Shown here: positions 35,154 through 42,149 of the stretch, piece after piece
How the letters are laid out: the number at the start of each line of letters is the position of its first letter
Numbering within the stretch: the stretch's first letter is position 1
DNA from: Flavobacterium pectinovorum
GTDB taxonomy: Bacteria; Bacteroidota; Bacteroidia; Flavobacteriales; Flavobacteriaceae
DNA length: 50,499 nucleotides
Direction of reading: 5' to 3'
NCBI RefSeq assembly: GCF_006438875.1
Contig: NZ_RCZH01000011.1
Location: 58,190 to 108,688 of the forward strand
Program-made: the position numbers and the translations under genes
The notes under the pieces: model-generated
The model's database searches: none
What the model saw: the letters and a program-made list of their open reading frames with translations, nothing else
What the model was told of the DNA's origin: nothing

Positions 35154-36053
35154 TCAAACAGTTCTAAATTGTCGTGGAGTAAGCTGAATGTTTTTCTTGA
35201 AGAAATTATTAAAGTGAGTTGGCTCTTCGAATCCCAAACTATATGCGATTTCTGAGATATTCCAATCCGTGTGTTTTAAAAGGATTTTTGCTTCCTGCAA
35301 AATGCGTTCTGCAATAATCTCGGAAGTCGTTTTTTGTGTTGTTTCTTTTAAAGCTCTATTAAGATGATTGACATGAATAGTCAACTGATCGGCAAAATCA
35401 GCCGCCGAACGTAATCCAAAACGCTGTCTTGCATTTTCAATAGGAAATTGTCTTTCGAGCAATTCCAGAAACAAAGACGAAATTCGGCTCGAAGCATTAG
35501 AATGCTGAGTAACAGAAATATTAGCCGGCTGTAATTTCATGGCACTGTGGATCAATTCAAAAACCAAATTGCGCAAGACATCATACTTATAGGTATAATC
35601 AGAATTTATTTCGGTAATCATTTGCTCAAAAATACTTTTTATTTTTTCTACCTGATCATCATCAATAGCAAAAACGGGAGATCCGTTGGGTTTAAAAACC
35701 GGATATTCTTTTAGATTGCCAAACTGATGAAAAAAAGCTTCTGTAAACACGCAAAAAAAGCCCGTTTGCTGTTCCTCTAATTGTTCCCAGTTGTATGGTA
35801 CTTGGGGATTGGCAAAGAAAAGTACCTGCTTTTCAATTTCTACAATTTTGTCTGCATAGTGTACTTTGTTCTTCCCGATAATCAGGCTGATCTTAAAATA
35901 ATCTCTCCTGCTGTACGGAATAGGTTTTGCGCTGCAGCCCATAAAATCATCCAATACAAAAACATTAAAATGACCGATTTCTTTTTTGAGATTATCGGGC
36001 ATAAAAAGGAGTTTTTTTCGGTAAAAATCTTCTATACTTTCTAGCTTATCCAT
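35154..36053 (-). CDS. AraC-family transcriptional regulator (with SDR pair)
   Basis: A 299-residue regulator with an N-terminal cupin-like effector domain (KISLIIGKNKVHYADKIVEI, about 54-73) and a C-terminal double helix-turn-helix (about 200-299). The HTH core shows DWNISEIAYSLGFEEPTHFN and KKNIQLTPRQFRTV, the usual AraC ending. It stands directly upstream of the two SDR genes on the same strand, the typical arrangement for a regulator of oxidoreductases. The effector is unknown. Confidence 0.9.
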   Translation of the reverse strand: MDKLESIEDFYRKKLLFMPDNLKKEIGHFNVFVLDDFMGCSAKPIPYSRRDYFKISLIIGKNKVHYADKIVEIEKQVLFFANPQVPYNWEQLEEQQTGFFCVFTEAFFHQFGNLKEYPVFKPNGSPVFAIDDDQVEKIKSIFEQMITEINSDYTYKYDVLRNLVFELIHSAMKLQPANISVTQHSNASSRISSLFLELLERQFPIENARQRFGLRSAADFADQLTIHVNHLNRALKETTQKTTSEIIAERILQEAKILLKHTDWNISEIAYSLGFEEPTHFNNFFKKNIQLTPRQFRTV

Positions 36054-36080
36054 TTTACAAAGTTACAAAATTCAAACAAT

Positions 36081-36902
36081 CTATTCAGATTTAGAACTGC
36101 AAATGTCATTTTGGAATTTCAGGAACTTGGTTGGAGAAATATTCATATAATATTTAAAATCATGTATCAATTGGCTTTGATCATAATAACCACATTGATC
36201 TACAACAGAAAGCCAATCGGTTTTAGAATTGCTTAAAATATCTTTCTGAATAGCTTCGACAGCTTTCAAAAACCGTTCATAACGACTGATTTCTTTAATA
36301 GTATAGCCGAAAAATTTCTTTTGATTCAATTGAATATTACGTTCTGACTGATTGGTTTTTGACGCAATCGCTTTTATGGGATTTAAATTTTCATTTTTAA
36401 AATCGGCCAAAAGCGTTGTTAAGATATTTTGCTCTCTCAAATAAGGTTTGCAGAATTCTAATATATAATCGACACGTTCCTTTGTATCAGATAATTTATT
36501 CAGTTCTTCCCATAAAACAGAAAAACAATTCTCAGCAATTAAAACATCCGGATGAATAGGCAATGAATGCGTTAAAAGTGCATTCCCGAAGAATCTATAA
36601 AAAGCATCTTCTTTAAAATTGGCGACTAAAATCTCTGAATTGGGTTCTAAAGTATAATCAAATGCTTGTTTTATGGGTCCCAAAACAATGCATTTTTCGA
36701 CTTCGAGAGTAGAATTTTTCTCAGATTTTAAAGATGATTTTGTCCCGAAGTTAAAAACAAGAATCGTTTGAAAACTAGGTAATAAAGTTTTTGTAATAGG
36801 AAATGCCGTTTTGTTTTCGGCAAAATAAAAATGAGAAAAAACAGTTTCAAATGCTGAAGGAACAGCAATTCTAAAATTGTTATTTACTTCAGCATTTTTC
36901 AT
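36081..36902 (-). CDS. AraC-family transcriptional regulator
   Basis: A 273-residue AraC-type protein whose N-terminal half (LPSFQTILVFNFGTKSSLKS, about 42-61) resembles the sensor domain seen in many Bacteroidota AraC regulators, and whose C-terminal half holds the DNA-binding domain (RNIQLNQKKFFGYTIKEISR, about 189-208; CGYYDQSQLIHDFKYYMNIS, with SPTKFLKFQND after it). It differs from the preceding AraC gene in sequence and is separated from it by 27 bp, so the two may be co-transcribed. Targets are unknown. Confidence 0.87.
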   Translation of the reverse strand: MKNAEVNNNFRIAVPSAFETVFSHFYFAENKTAFPITKTLLPSFQTILVFNFGTKSSLKSEKNSTLEVEKCIVLGPIKQAFDYTLEPNSEILVANFKEDAFYRFFGNALLTHSLPIHPDVLIAENCFSVLWEELNKLSDTKERVDYILEFCKPYLREQNILTTLLADFKNENLNPIKAIASKTNQSERNIQLNQKKFFGYTIKEISRYERFLKAVEAIQKDILSNSKTDWLSVVDQCGYYDQSQLIHDFKYYMNISPTKFLKFQNDICSSKSE

Positions 36903-36935
36903 ACTATTTATATTTTAAAAGGTAGTTAGGTGCAG

Positions 36936-37079
36936 TTTTAACACAGAGAACACAAAGTTTTTTACCCCAAAGACTTTGTAAAAACACAAAGTTCACAAAG
37001 CCAAATCACACAAAGCTTTGTGAACTTTGTGTTTTTTATACGTAAAGTAAAATTAATCTTAGCGTACTCTGTGTTTAAA
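36936..37079. repeat. Nested palindrome between AraC gene and lipB
   Basis: Inner arms at 36981-37000 and 37015-37034 are perfect 20-bp inverses built from ACACAAAGTTCACAAAG words. Outer arms at 36936-36948 and 37067-37079 (ACACAGAG/CTCTGTGT) match 12 of 13. ACACAAAG recurs as direct copies at 36950 and 36984. The structure fills most of the 184-bp gap. It is not followed by a T-run and looks like a dispersed repeat, not a terminator. Confidence 0.65.
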
Positions 37080-37086
37080 TCTTATA

Positions 37087-37788
37087 TTATGAAACAAATT
37101 CTGCTTCAAACAAATTCGTCAAATGTTTTACGATTTTGGCTTTTACTTCGTCTTCGTCAACTCTTTCTACACCAAGTTCTACTTGCAATGAAGTAACACC
37201 TTTTCCGCGAATTCCACACGGAATAATATTATCAAAATAACCTAAATCTACATTTACATTCAAGGCAAATCCATGCATGGTTACCCAGCGTGAAGCGCGA
37301 ACACCAAGTGCACAAATTTTACGCGCAAACGGAGTTCCAACATCCAGCCAAACCCCAGTCTCACCTTCGCTTCTTCCGGATTTCAATCCATATTCTGCCA
37401 ATGTCAGAATAACTGATTCTTCCAGAAAACGTAGATATTTATGAATATCAGTAAAGAAATTCTCAAGGTCTAAAATCGGATAACCTACTATTTGTCCCGG
37501 TCCGTGATACGTAATATCGCCGCCACGATTGATTTTATAAAAGGTTGCACCTTTTGCCTCAAGTTGTTTTTCGTTTAATAACAGGTTCTCTAAATCGCCA
37601 CTTTTTCCCAACGTATAAACATGTGGATGTTCTACAAATAGTAAATAATTGGGCGTTGGCAAATCAAGTTCTTCTCTTCTATTTTTGATTTTTAAGTCGA
37701 CTATGTCCTTAAAAAGTTCTTCCTGATATTCCCAGGTTTCTTTATAGTCTTTACTTCCTAAATCCTGAAGTTGAATTTTTTTGTTCAT
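37087..37788 (-). CDS. lipB: Octanoyl-[acyl-carrier-protein]--protein octanoyltransferase
   Basis: Transfers octanoate from ACP to lipoyl domains, the first step of lipoate synthesis. The 233-residue protein has the LipB signature RGGDITYHGPGQIVGYPIL (88-106) and the catalytic pair K157 (ARKICALGVR) and C191 (IIPCGIRGKGVTS). No lipA is nearby. The stop codon of the preceding lipoprotein gene's reading frame lies 6 bp after this start region, so lipB and that gene are adjacent on the same strand. Confidence 0.96.
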   Translation of the reverse strand: MNKKIQLQDLGSKDYKETWEYQEELFKDIVDLKIKNRREELDLPTPNYLLFVEHPHVYTLGKSGDLENLLLNEKQLEAKGATFYKINRGGDITYHGPGQIVGYPILDLENFFTDIHKYLRFLEESVILTLAEYGLKSGRSEGETGVWLDVGTPFARKICALGVRASRWVTMHGFALNVNVDLGYFDNIIPCGIRGKGVTSLQVELGVERVDEDEVKAKIVKHLTNLFEAEFVS

Positions 37789-37793
37789 TTTAA

Positions 37794-38549
37794 TTATTTT
37801 TCAAACTCGATTTCGAAGTTGAGTTTGTCAGGATTCTCCATATAATCCGTGAAAGGGTATTGAATTGTAATTGATTTTCGATCTTCACTAAACGTAGCAT
37901 TTGGGTTTGAAACCTTTTTGATTCGCTTAGGAAAATGATATTTTATAATATAGTTTGACGACGCAAAAATCATTTTAGACATATCCGCAGCAGAATCTTT
38001 TGCTTTTTCAGCCAGTTTTTGCTTGTCGATTACTGCTTTACGCGTAAATTTCTTTCCGTCATAGGTATAACTTAATTTACTATTATTATCTCCTAATCCT
38101 TTACTAAAAGGAGCTGCAGCATTTGCTCCGCCTTCTAATTTTTGAAGCGCACTCATAGATTGCAATGCATCTTGTAACTCATTTACGTTTTTAAAATCAG
38201 TAGAAAGCGTCATTAAAAACTCTTTTTTCTCGGCATTCATTTTTGTATTTACTACAAAGTTTTCCAGTTTTTTAAGTTCTTTTTGAGCTTCAGGAGACAA
38301 TTTTGCAATGCTGTCTTTTTTCTCTTCAAATAATTGTTTGAAAGTAAAAGTTGTATCGATATTTTTCTTGGCATCGGCTCCCATTTGATCACCAAGCTGG
38401 TCGCCAGCCATTGCCATTAAAGAAGAACCGTCCATGTCTACAGAAAACTTTCCAGTTCCGTTATCGTTTACGTAAATGTTTTCGGTTAAGGTGCAACTTG
38501 TTAATGTTGCTATTAAAAAAGAAAAACTAAGCAGTTTATATAATTTCAT
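37794..38549 (-). CDS. Lipoprotein, paralogue A
   Basis: A 251-residue lipoprotein with signal peptide and lipobox ending at C19 (TLTSC). The mature N-terminus TENIYVNDNGTGKFSVDMDG and the C-terminal KYHFPKRIKKVSNPNATFSE and KSITIQYPFTDYMENPDKLN segments align well with the gene at 39011-39736, so the two are paralogues. The body is charged and helical (about 60-120). No known catalytic motif. It is transcribed into lipB, 5 bp away. The function is not recognisable. Confidence 0.8.
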   Translation of the reverse strand: MKLYKLLSFSFLIATLTSCTLTENIYVNDNGTGKFSVDMDGSSLMAMAGDQLGDQMGADAKKNIDTTFTFKQLFEEKKDSIAKLSPEAQKELKKLENFVVNTKMNAEKKEFLMTLSTDFKNVNELQDALQSMSALQKLEGGANAAAPFSKGLGDNNSKLSYTYDGKKFTRKAVIDKQKLAEKAKDSAADMSKMIFASSNYIIKYHFPKRIKKVSNPNATFSEDRKSITIQYPFTDYMENPDKLNFEIEFEK

Positions 38550-39010
38550 AGGGACTAATTTTTTATCAAAGATACGAACTCTATTTTATTTGGTTAATCG
38601 TTTAGATGTTTAATTGTTTATGTAAAAATTGCCCACGGATTTTACGGATTTAAACGAATCTAACACTGATTTTTTATTTTTGAAGCGACGATCTTTGTCA
38701 AAGTTTTAAAACTTTGACTATAAGGAACTTTAATTTGATAACATTAAAAAAATATTTCACACAAAATGATCACAATCTTGTTCATTTCGACCAAAACTAC
38801 TTTATGTGATTTACTTCGTCTGTTCATCATCGCTCGGGTCTCCCTTCGATCAAAATGAACAAGATGTGTTTAAACTTTGCGAAGATGTATTGAAATCCAT
38901 CCCTACAATATATTTTGTTTCTTCGGAACTGCTTTAAAACTTTGACAAAGATAAACCTGAAATAACCTGCGTTCAACCCGTTTAAATCCGTAAAATCCGC
39001 GGCCCATAAC
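38550..39010. repeat. 461-bp gene-free spacer with three nested inverted repeats
   Basis: Three pairs of arms lie concentrically. Outer: 38636-38656 with 38979-38999 (21 bp, perfect, CGGATTTTACGGATTTAAAC type). Middle: 38691-38710 with 38933-38952 (ATCTTTGTCAAAGTTTTAAA type), with an extra 22-bp self-palindrome at 38697-38718. Inner: 38775-38787 with 38853-38865 (ATCTTGTTCATTT type). The layout suggests hairpin elements inserted into one another. No ORF or T-run is seen. Confidence 0.75.
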
Positions 39011-39736
39011 TTACTCTAAAACAACCTCAAAACTTGTCATTTCAGGATTTTGCAAACAATCTGAAAGTTGAAACTCTAAGGTTAATGATTTTTTATCTGC
39101 ACTGATATTTGCCTTTTCGTTTGAAACCGATTTTATTTTCTTAGGAAAATGATATTTAAGAATATAAGATTGGGTTAGTTTTAAAGACTTATATTTAGGA
39201 TCAGCGTTCTTAAATTGATTTTTTGTTTTTTGAAGTTCCTTTGGATTTGTGACGGAAACTAATCGTTTAAAAACTGTTCCGTCAAAATTGTATTGTATGT
39301 TGAAATAATGATTTTCGGCTGTTAAAGCATAATTATATTTGATATCATTGGCATAATCTTCTGTCTTGTATAAATCCGGAATCTCTGAAACTTTATTAAA
39401 ATTAGATGACAATACGGTTCTAAATTCTTTTTCGAAAGAGCTTTGTTTTATATGCACTTTTACATTCGAATATTTTTGGAATAATTGCTGTTCTGTTGGC
39501 GTGTATTTCAAAAATGTCTCGTTATATTTCTTAATATAGTCCTGAAAAACATAACTTGTATCTTTAAAAATTTCTTCATGGGCATATTGATCTCCTGCCA
39601 ATTGCATATAACTATTTTCGTTACGAAGCTGCACAACTTCAATCGTTCCGCTTCCGTCCGGATTGATTTGAATGGTTTCGGTAATTTGACAACTTGTTAG
39701 GATAAACAGAATTATTAAGGCTGATATGTATTTCAT
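39011..39736 (-). CDS. Lipoprotein, paralogue B
   Basis: A 241-residue lipoprotein with lipobox ending at C16 (LTSC). Mature start QITETIQINPDGSGTIEVVQ matches the paralogue's TENIYVNDNGTGKFSVD pattern, and the C-terminal KYHFPKKIKSVSNEKANISA and DKKSLTLEFQLSDCLQNPEM segments match too. The middle is more diverged. It lies upstream of paralogue A on the same strand, the two being separated by the nested-repeat spacer. Function unknown; tandem duplication is inferred. Confidence 0.78.
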   Translation of the reverse strand: MKYISALIILFILTSCQITETIQINPDGSGTIEVVQLRNENSYMQLAGDQYAHEEIFKDTSYVFQDYIKKYNETFLKYTPTEQQLFQKYSNVKVHIKQSSFEKEFRTVLSSNFNKVSEIPDLYKTEDYANDIKYNYALTAENHYFNIQYNFDGTVFKRLVSVTNPKELQKTKNQFKNADPKYKSLKLTQSYILKYHFPKKIKSVSNEKANISADKKSLTLEFQLSDCLQNPEMTSFEVVLE

Positions 39737-39804
39737 TTTTTTTGAAAGGTACTGAGGTTCTGAGAGGCTAAGATACTGAGGTTTTTGTTTAATTTCTTTT
39801 TTTG

Positions 39805-40134
39805 TTTGTCATTTCGACGAAGGAGAAATCACATCCAGTATTCTACAAAGATTGGCGAATTTCTTTGCGTCCCGAAGCTCAATGTCATTAAGTTAAGCAT
39901 TTAAAAAATAAAATCCGTTTTTATCCGCGTTTTTACGAAGTAAATCTGTTTTATCCGCGTCAAAATTAGACGCTGATTTTACGGATTCGCTAAAGCGAAA
40001 ACGCTGATAAAAACGGATTTTTCTAATTACTTTCCTGATTAAACTGTTAAGTAATTTGATAGATTCCTCCTTAATTTAATGACATTGCCCGAAGCTTCGG
40101 GATAGTGTGATTTCTCCTTCGTCGAAGTGACAAA
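39805..40134. repeat. Hairpin element split by an insertion
   Basis: Arms of 29 bp at 39805-39833 and 40106-40134 match at 28 positions. The core GTCATTTCGACGAAGGAG places it in the family of the 253-354 hairpin. The spacer is interrupted by the 208-bp element at 39880-40087. Removing that element and one copy of the 9-bp duplication restores an uninterrupted palindrome CCCGAAGCTTCGGG at the join. Confidence 0.8.
39880..40087. mobile_element. 208-bp MITE-like element with 9-bp target duplication
   Basis: Terminal inverted repeats CAATGTCATTAAGTTAAG (39880-39897) and CTTAATTTAATGACATTG (40070-40087) match at 17 of 18 positions. CCCGAAGCT flanks it directly on both sides (39871-39879 and 40088-40096), a perfect 9-bp target duplication. 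Sub-terminal arms 39911-39933 and 39998-40020 are inverse at 22 of 23 positions, and TTTTATCCGCGT occurs twice as a direct repeat. It encodes no protein, so it would be non-autonomous. About 95% identical to 33182-33357. Confidence 0.85.
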
Positions 40135-40186
40135 ACAACCGATAAACACCCAACTAAAAGGTCTTTTGAAAACTGAAATTTCTAAA

Positions 40187-40256
40187 ATAGCCCCGATAGA
40201 AGCGGTATCCTTTTTTGCGTTTTCGGCAAAAAAGATACAAGTGAATAGCGTGACTA
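40187..40256 (+). ncRNA. Possible conserved structured RNA element (Flavo-1-like?)
   Basis: The segment begins ATAGCCCCGATAGAAGCGG and ends GTGAATAGCGTGACTA. Its centre folds as GTATC-C-TTTTTTG (40205-40217) with CAAAAAAGATAC (40227-40238). I recognise this AGCCCCGATAG...TTTTTT...GATAC...AATAGCG layout as recurrent in flavobacterial intergenic regions, and it may be the Rfam Flavo-1 motif; I cannot confirm that. It could alternatively be a repeat or a terminator-like element. It is about 100 bp upstream of lysS. Confidence 0.4.
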
Positions 40257-40331
40257 CAGGTCATTGAAATCCCGTAAATTACTGCTTCAAAAAATCTAAA
40301 AACTGCATTCTGAAATCTACATTCTTTTCTT

Positions 40332-40339
40332 TATCTTTG
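40332..40339 (+). promoter_or_regulatory. -7 box of the lysS promoter
   Basis: TATCTTTG matches TAnnTTTG and lies 22 nt upstream of the lysS start. No clear TTTG is present at the expected -33 distance, so this is a half-site prediction. Confidence 0.55.
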
Positions 40340-40361
40340 CACACTTAAAAAAGAGCACAAA

Positions 40362-42062
40362 ATGGCATTATCAGAACAAGAAATCATTAGAAGAGAAAAA
40401 CTTCAAAACTTACGCGACTTAGGAATCAATCCTTACCCAGCTAATCTTTTTCCTGTAAATCATACTTCGAAGCAGGTTAAGGAATCTTTTGAAGAAGGTA
40501 AGAAGGTGATTGTTGCCGGACGTTTAATGAGTGTGAGAGATCAGGGAAAAGCTTGTTTTGCCGAATTGCAGGATAGCGAAGGACGTTTGCAATTGTACGT
40601 GAATCGCGATGTTTTGTGCGAAGGTGATGATAAAACTTTATACAACACGGTTTTTAAAAAATTAACTGATTTAGGTGACTTTATTGGTATCGAAGGTGAA
40701 TTGTTTACTACAAAAGTTGGTGCGCAATGTATTCGCGTTGAAGGATTTACTTTTTTAAGTAAAACATTACGTCCGTTGCCTTTACCAAAAGTAGATGAAG
40801 ATGGAAACATTCACGATGCATTTAATGATCCTGAATTACGTTACAGAATGCGTTATGTGGATTTAACAGTGAATCCTCAAGTTAAAGAAAACTTTATCAA
40901 ACGTACGAAGTTGTATACTGCAATGCGTGGTTATTTTAACGATGCAGGATATCTTGAAGTTGAAACTCCGGTTTTACAATCGATTCCTGGTGGTGCGGCG
41001 GCACGTCCGTTTATTACGCATCATAATTCGCTTGATATTCCGCTATATATGCGTATTGCAAACGAATTGTATTTGAAAAGATTAATTGTTGGTGGTTTTG
41101 AAGGTGTTTATGAGTTCTCTAAAAACTTTAGAAATGAAGGAATGGACAGAACGCATAATCCTGAATTTACCGCTATGGAAATATATGTAGCCTACAAAGA
41201 CTACAACTGGATGATGGAATTTGCTGAAGGTTTACTTGAGCATTGTGCGATTGCCGTAAACGGAACTAGCGAAGTTACTTTTGGTGAACACCAGATTAAC
41301 TTTAAAGCGCCTTACGCTCGTGTGACAATGACGGATTCTATCAAACATTTTACAGGTTTTGATATCTCTGGAAAAAGCGAAGAAGAATTGTTTGACGCTG
41401 CCAGAGGTATGGGAATTGACGTTAATAATACAATGGGGAAAGGAAAATTGATTGATGAAATTTTTGGCGCTAAATGCGAAGGAAATTATATTCAGCCAAC
41501 TTTCATTACGGATTATCCAAAAGAAATGTCGCCTCTTTGTAAAGAACACCGTGACAATCCTGAACTTACGGAACGTTTTGAATTGATGGTTTGTGGTAAA
41601 GAAATCGCAAATGCTTATTCTGAATTGAACGATCCAATTGATCAACGTGAGCGTTTTGAAGATCAAATGCGTTTGGCTGCAAAAGGTGATGATGAAGCTA
41701 ATGGAATCATCGACGAAGATTTCTTAAGAGCATTAGAATACGGTATGCCTCCAACGTCCGGAATGGGAATTGGTATGGATCGTTTGATTATGTATTTAAC
41801 AAATAACGCATCAATTCAGGAGGTTTTATTGTTCCCACAAATGCGTCCGGAGAAAAAACAATCAATTGAATTGTCTGATGAAGAGAAAGCAATTATCATT
41901 TTACTAAAAGGAAACGAAAATAAAATGGATCTTGCGCAACTAAAAGTTACAGCTAATTTAAGCGGTAAAAAATGGGATGTCTCAATGAAAAACTTATCTA
42001 AACATGGTTTAACAAAAGTTGTTGTTGATGGTGAGTTTAAATTTGTGGAATTAGCAGAGTAA
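40362..42062 (+). CDS. lysS: Lysyl-tRNA synthetase (class II)
   Basis: Charges tRNA-Lys. The 566-residue protein has the N-terminal OB-fold anticodon-binding domain (VIVAGRLMSVRDQGKACFAE, about 48-67), class II motif 2 (FRNEGMDRTHNPEFTAMEIY, about 257-276) and motif 3 (GMGIGMDRLIMYL, about 466-478). After the core, which ends near residue 500 (LFPQMRPEKK), there is a C-terminal extension of roughly 65 residues (IELSDEEKAIIILLKGNENK onward) absent from E. coli LysRS, probably a small winged-helix-like tail. It is monocistronic with its own promoter and terminator. Confidence 0.97.
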   Translation: MALSEQEIIRREKLQNLRDLGINPYPANLFPVNHTSKQVKESFEEGKKVIVAGRLMSVRDQGKACFAELQDSEGRLQLYVNRDVLCEGDDKTLYNTVFKKLTDLGDFIGIEGELFTTKVGAQCIRVEGFTFLSKTLRPLPLPKVDEDGNIHDAFNDPELRYRMRYVDLTVNPQVKENFIKRTKLYTAMRGYFNDAGYLEVETPVLQSIPGGAAARPFITHHNSLDIPLYMRIANELYLKRLIVGGFEGVYEFSKNFRNEGMDRTHNPEFTAMEIYVAYKDYNWMMEFAEGLLEHCAIAVNGTSEVTFGEHQINFKAPYARVTMTDSIKHFTGFDISGKSEEELFDAARGMGIDVNNTMGKGKLIDEIFGAKCEGNYIQPTFITDYPKEMSPLCKEHRDNPELTERFELMVCGKEIANAYSELNDPIDQRERFEDQMRLAAKGDDEANGIIDEDFLRALEYGMPPTSGMGIGMDRLIMYLTNNASIQEVLLFPQMRPEKKQSIELSDEEKAIIILLKGNENKMDLAQLKVTANLSGKKWDVSMKNLSKHGLTKVVVDGEFKFVELAE

Positions 42063-42088
42063 ATTCTTTTAAAAACATATTAAATTTA

Positions 42089-42118
42089 AAAAGGAGCTTT
42101 TATTGAAGCTCCTTTTTC
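42089..42118 (+). terminator. Terminator after lysS
   Basis: AAAAAGGAGCTT and AAGCTCCTTTTT form near-perfect arms around TTATTG, 27 bp past the lysS stop. It should isolate the following ATPase-nuclease unit from lysS transcription. Confidence 0.88.
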
Positions 42119-42136
42119 TTATATAAAAATTTTCCT

Positions 42137-42144
42137 TAATTTTG
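42137..42144 (+). promoter_or_regulatory. -7 box directly before the ATPase gene
   Basis: TAATTTTG matches TAnnTTTG and ends only 5 nt before the ATG at 42150. A start at the usual distance would begin transcription at or within the first codon, giving a leaderless message, unless this is not the promoter used. Confidence 0.45.
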
Positions 42145-42149
42145 AAAAC

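Larger units (their letters stand above)
39737..40361. other. 625-bp gene-free region, repeats and lysS promoter
   Basis: This spacer between diverging lipoprotein B and lysS holds, in order: two short TACTGAGGTT words (39750-39782), a hairpin element (39805-40134) interrupted by a MITE-like insertion (39880-40087), a structured element (40187-40256), and the lysS -7 box (40332-40339). No protein-coding frame is credible. Confidence 0.8.

Noticed and set aside
38550..40361. CRISPR array in the repeat-rich spacers
   Set aside because: Repeats are inverted and nested, not regularly spaced direct repeats with unique spacers; no cas genes.
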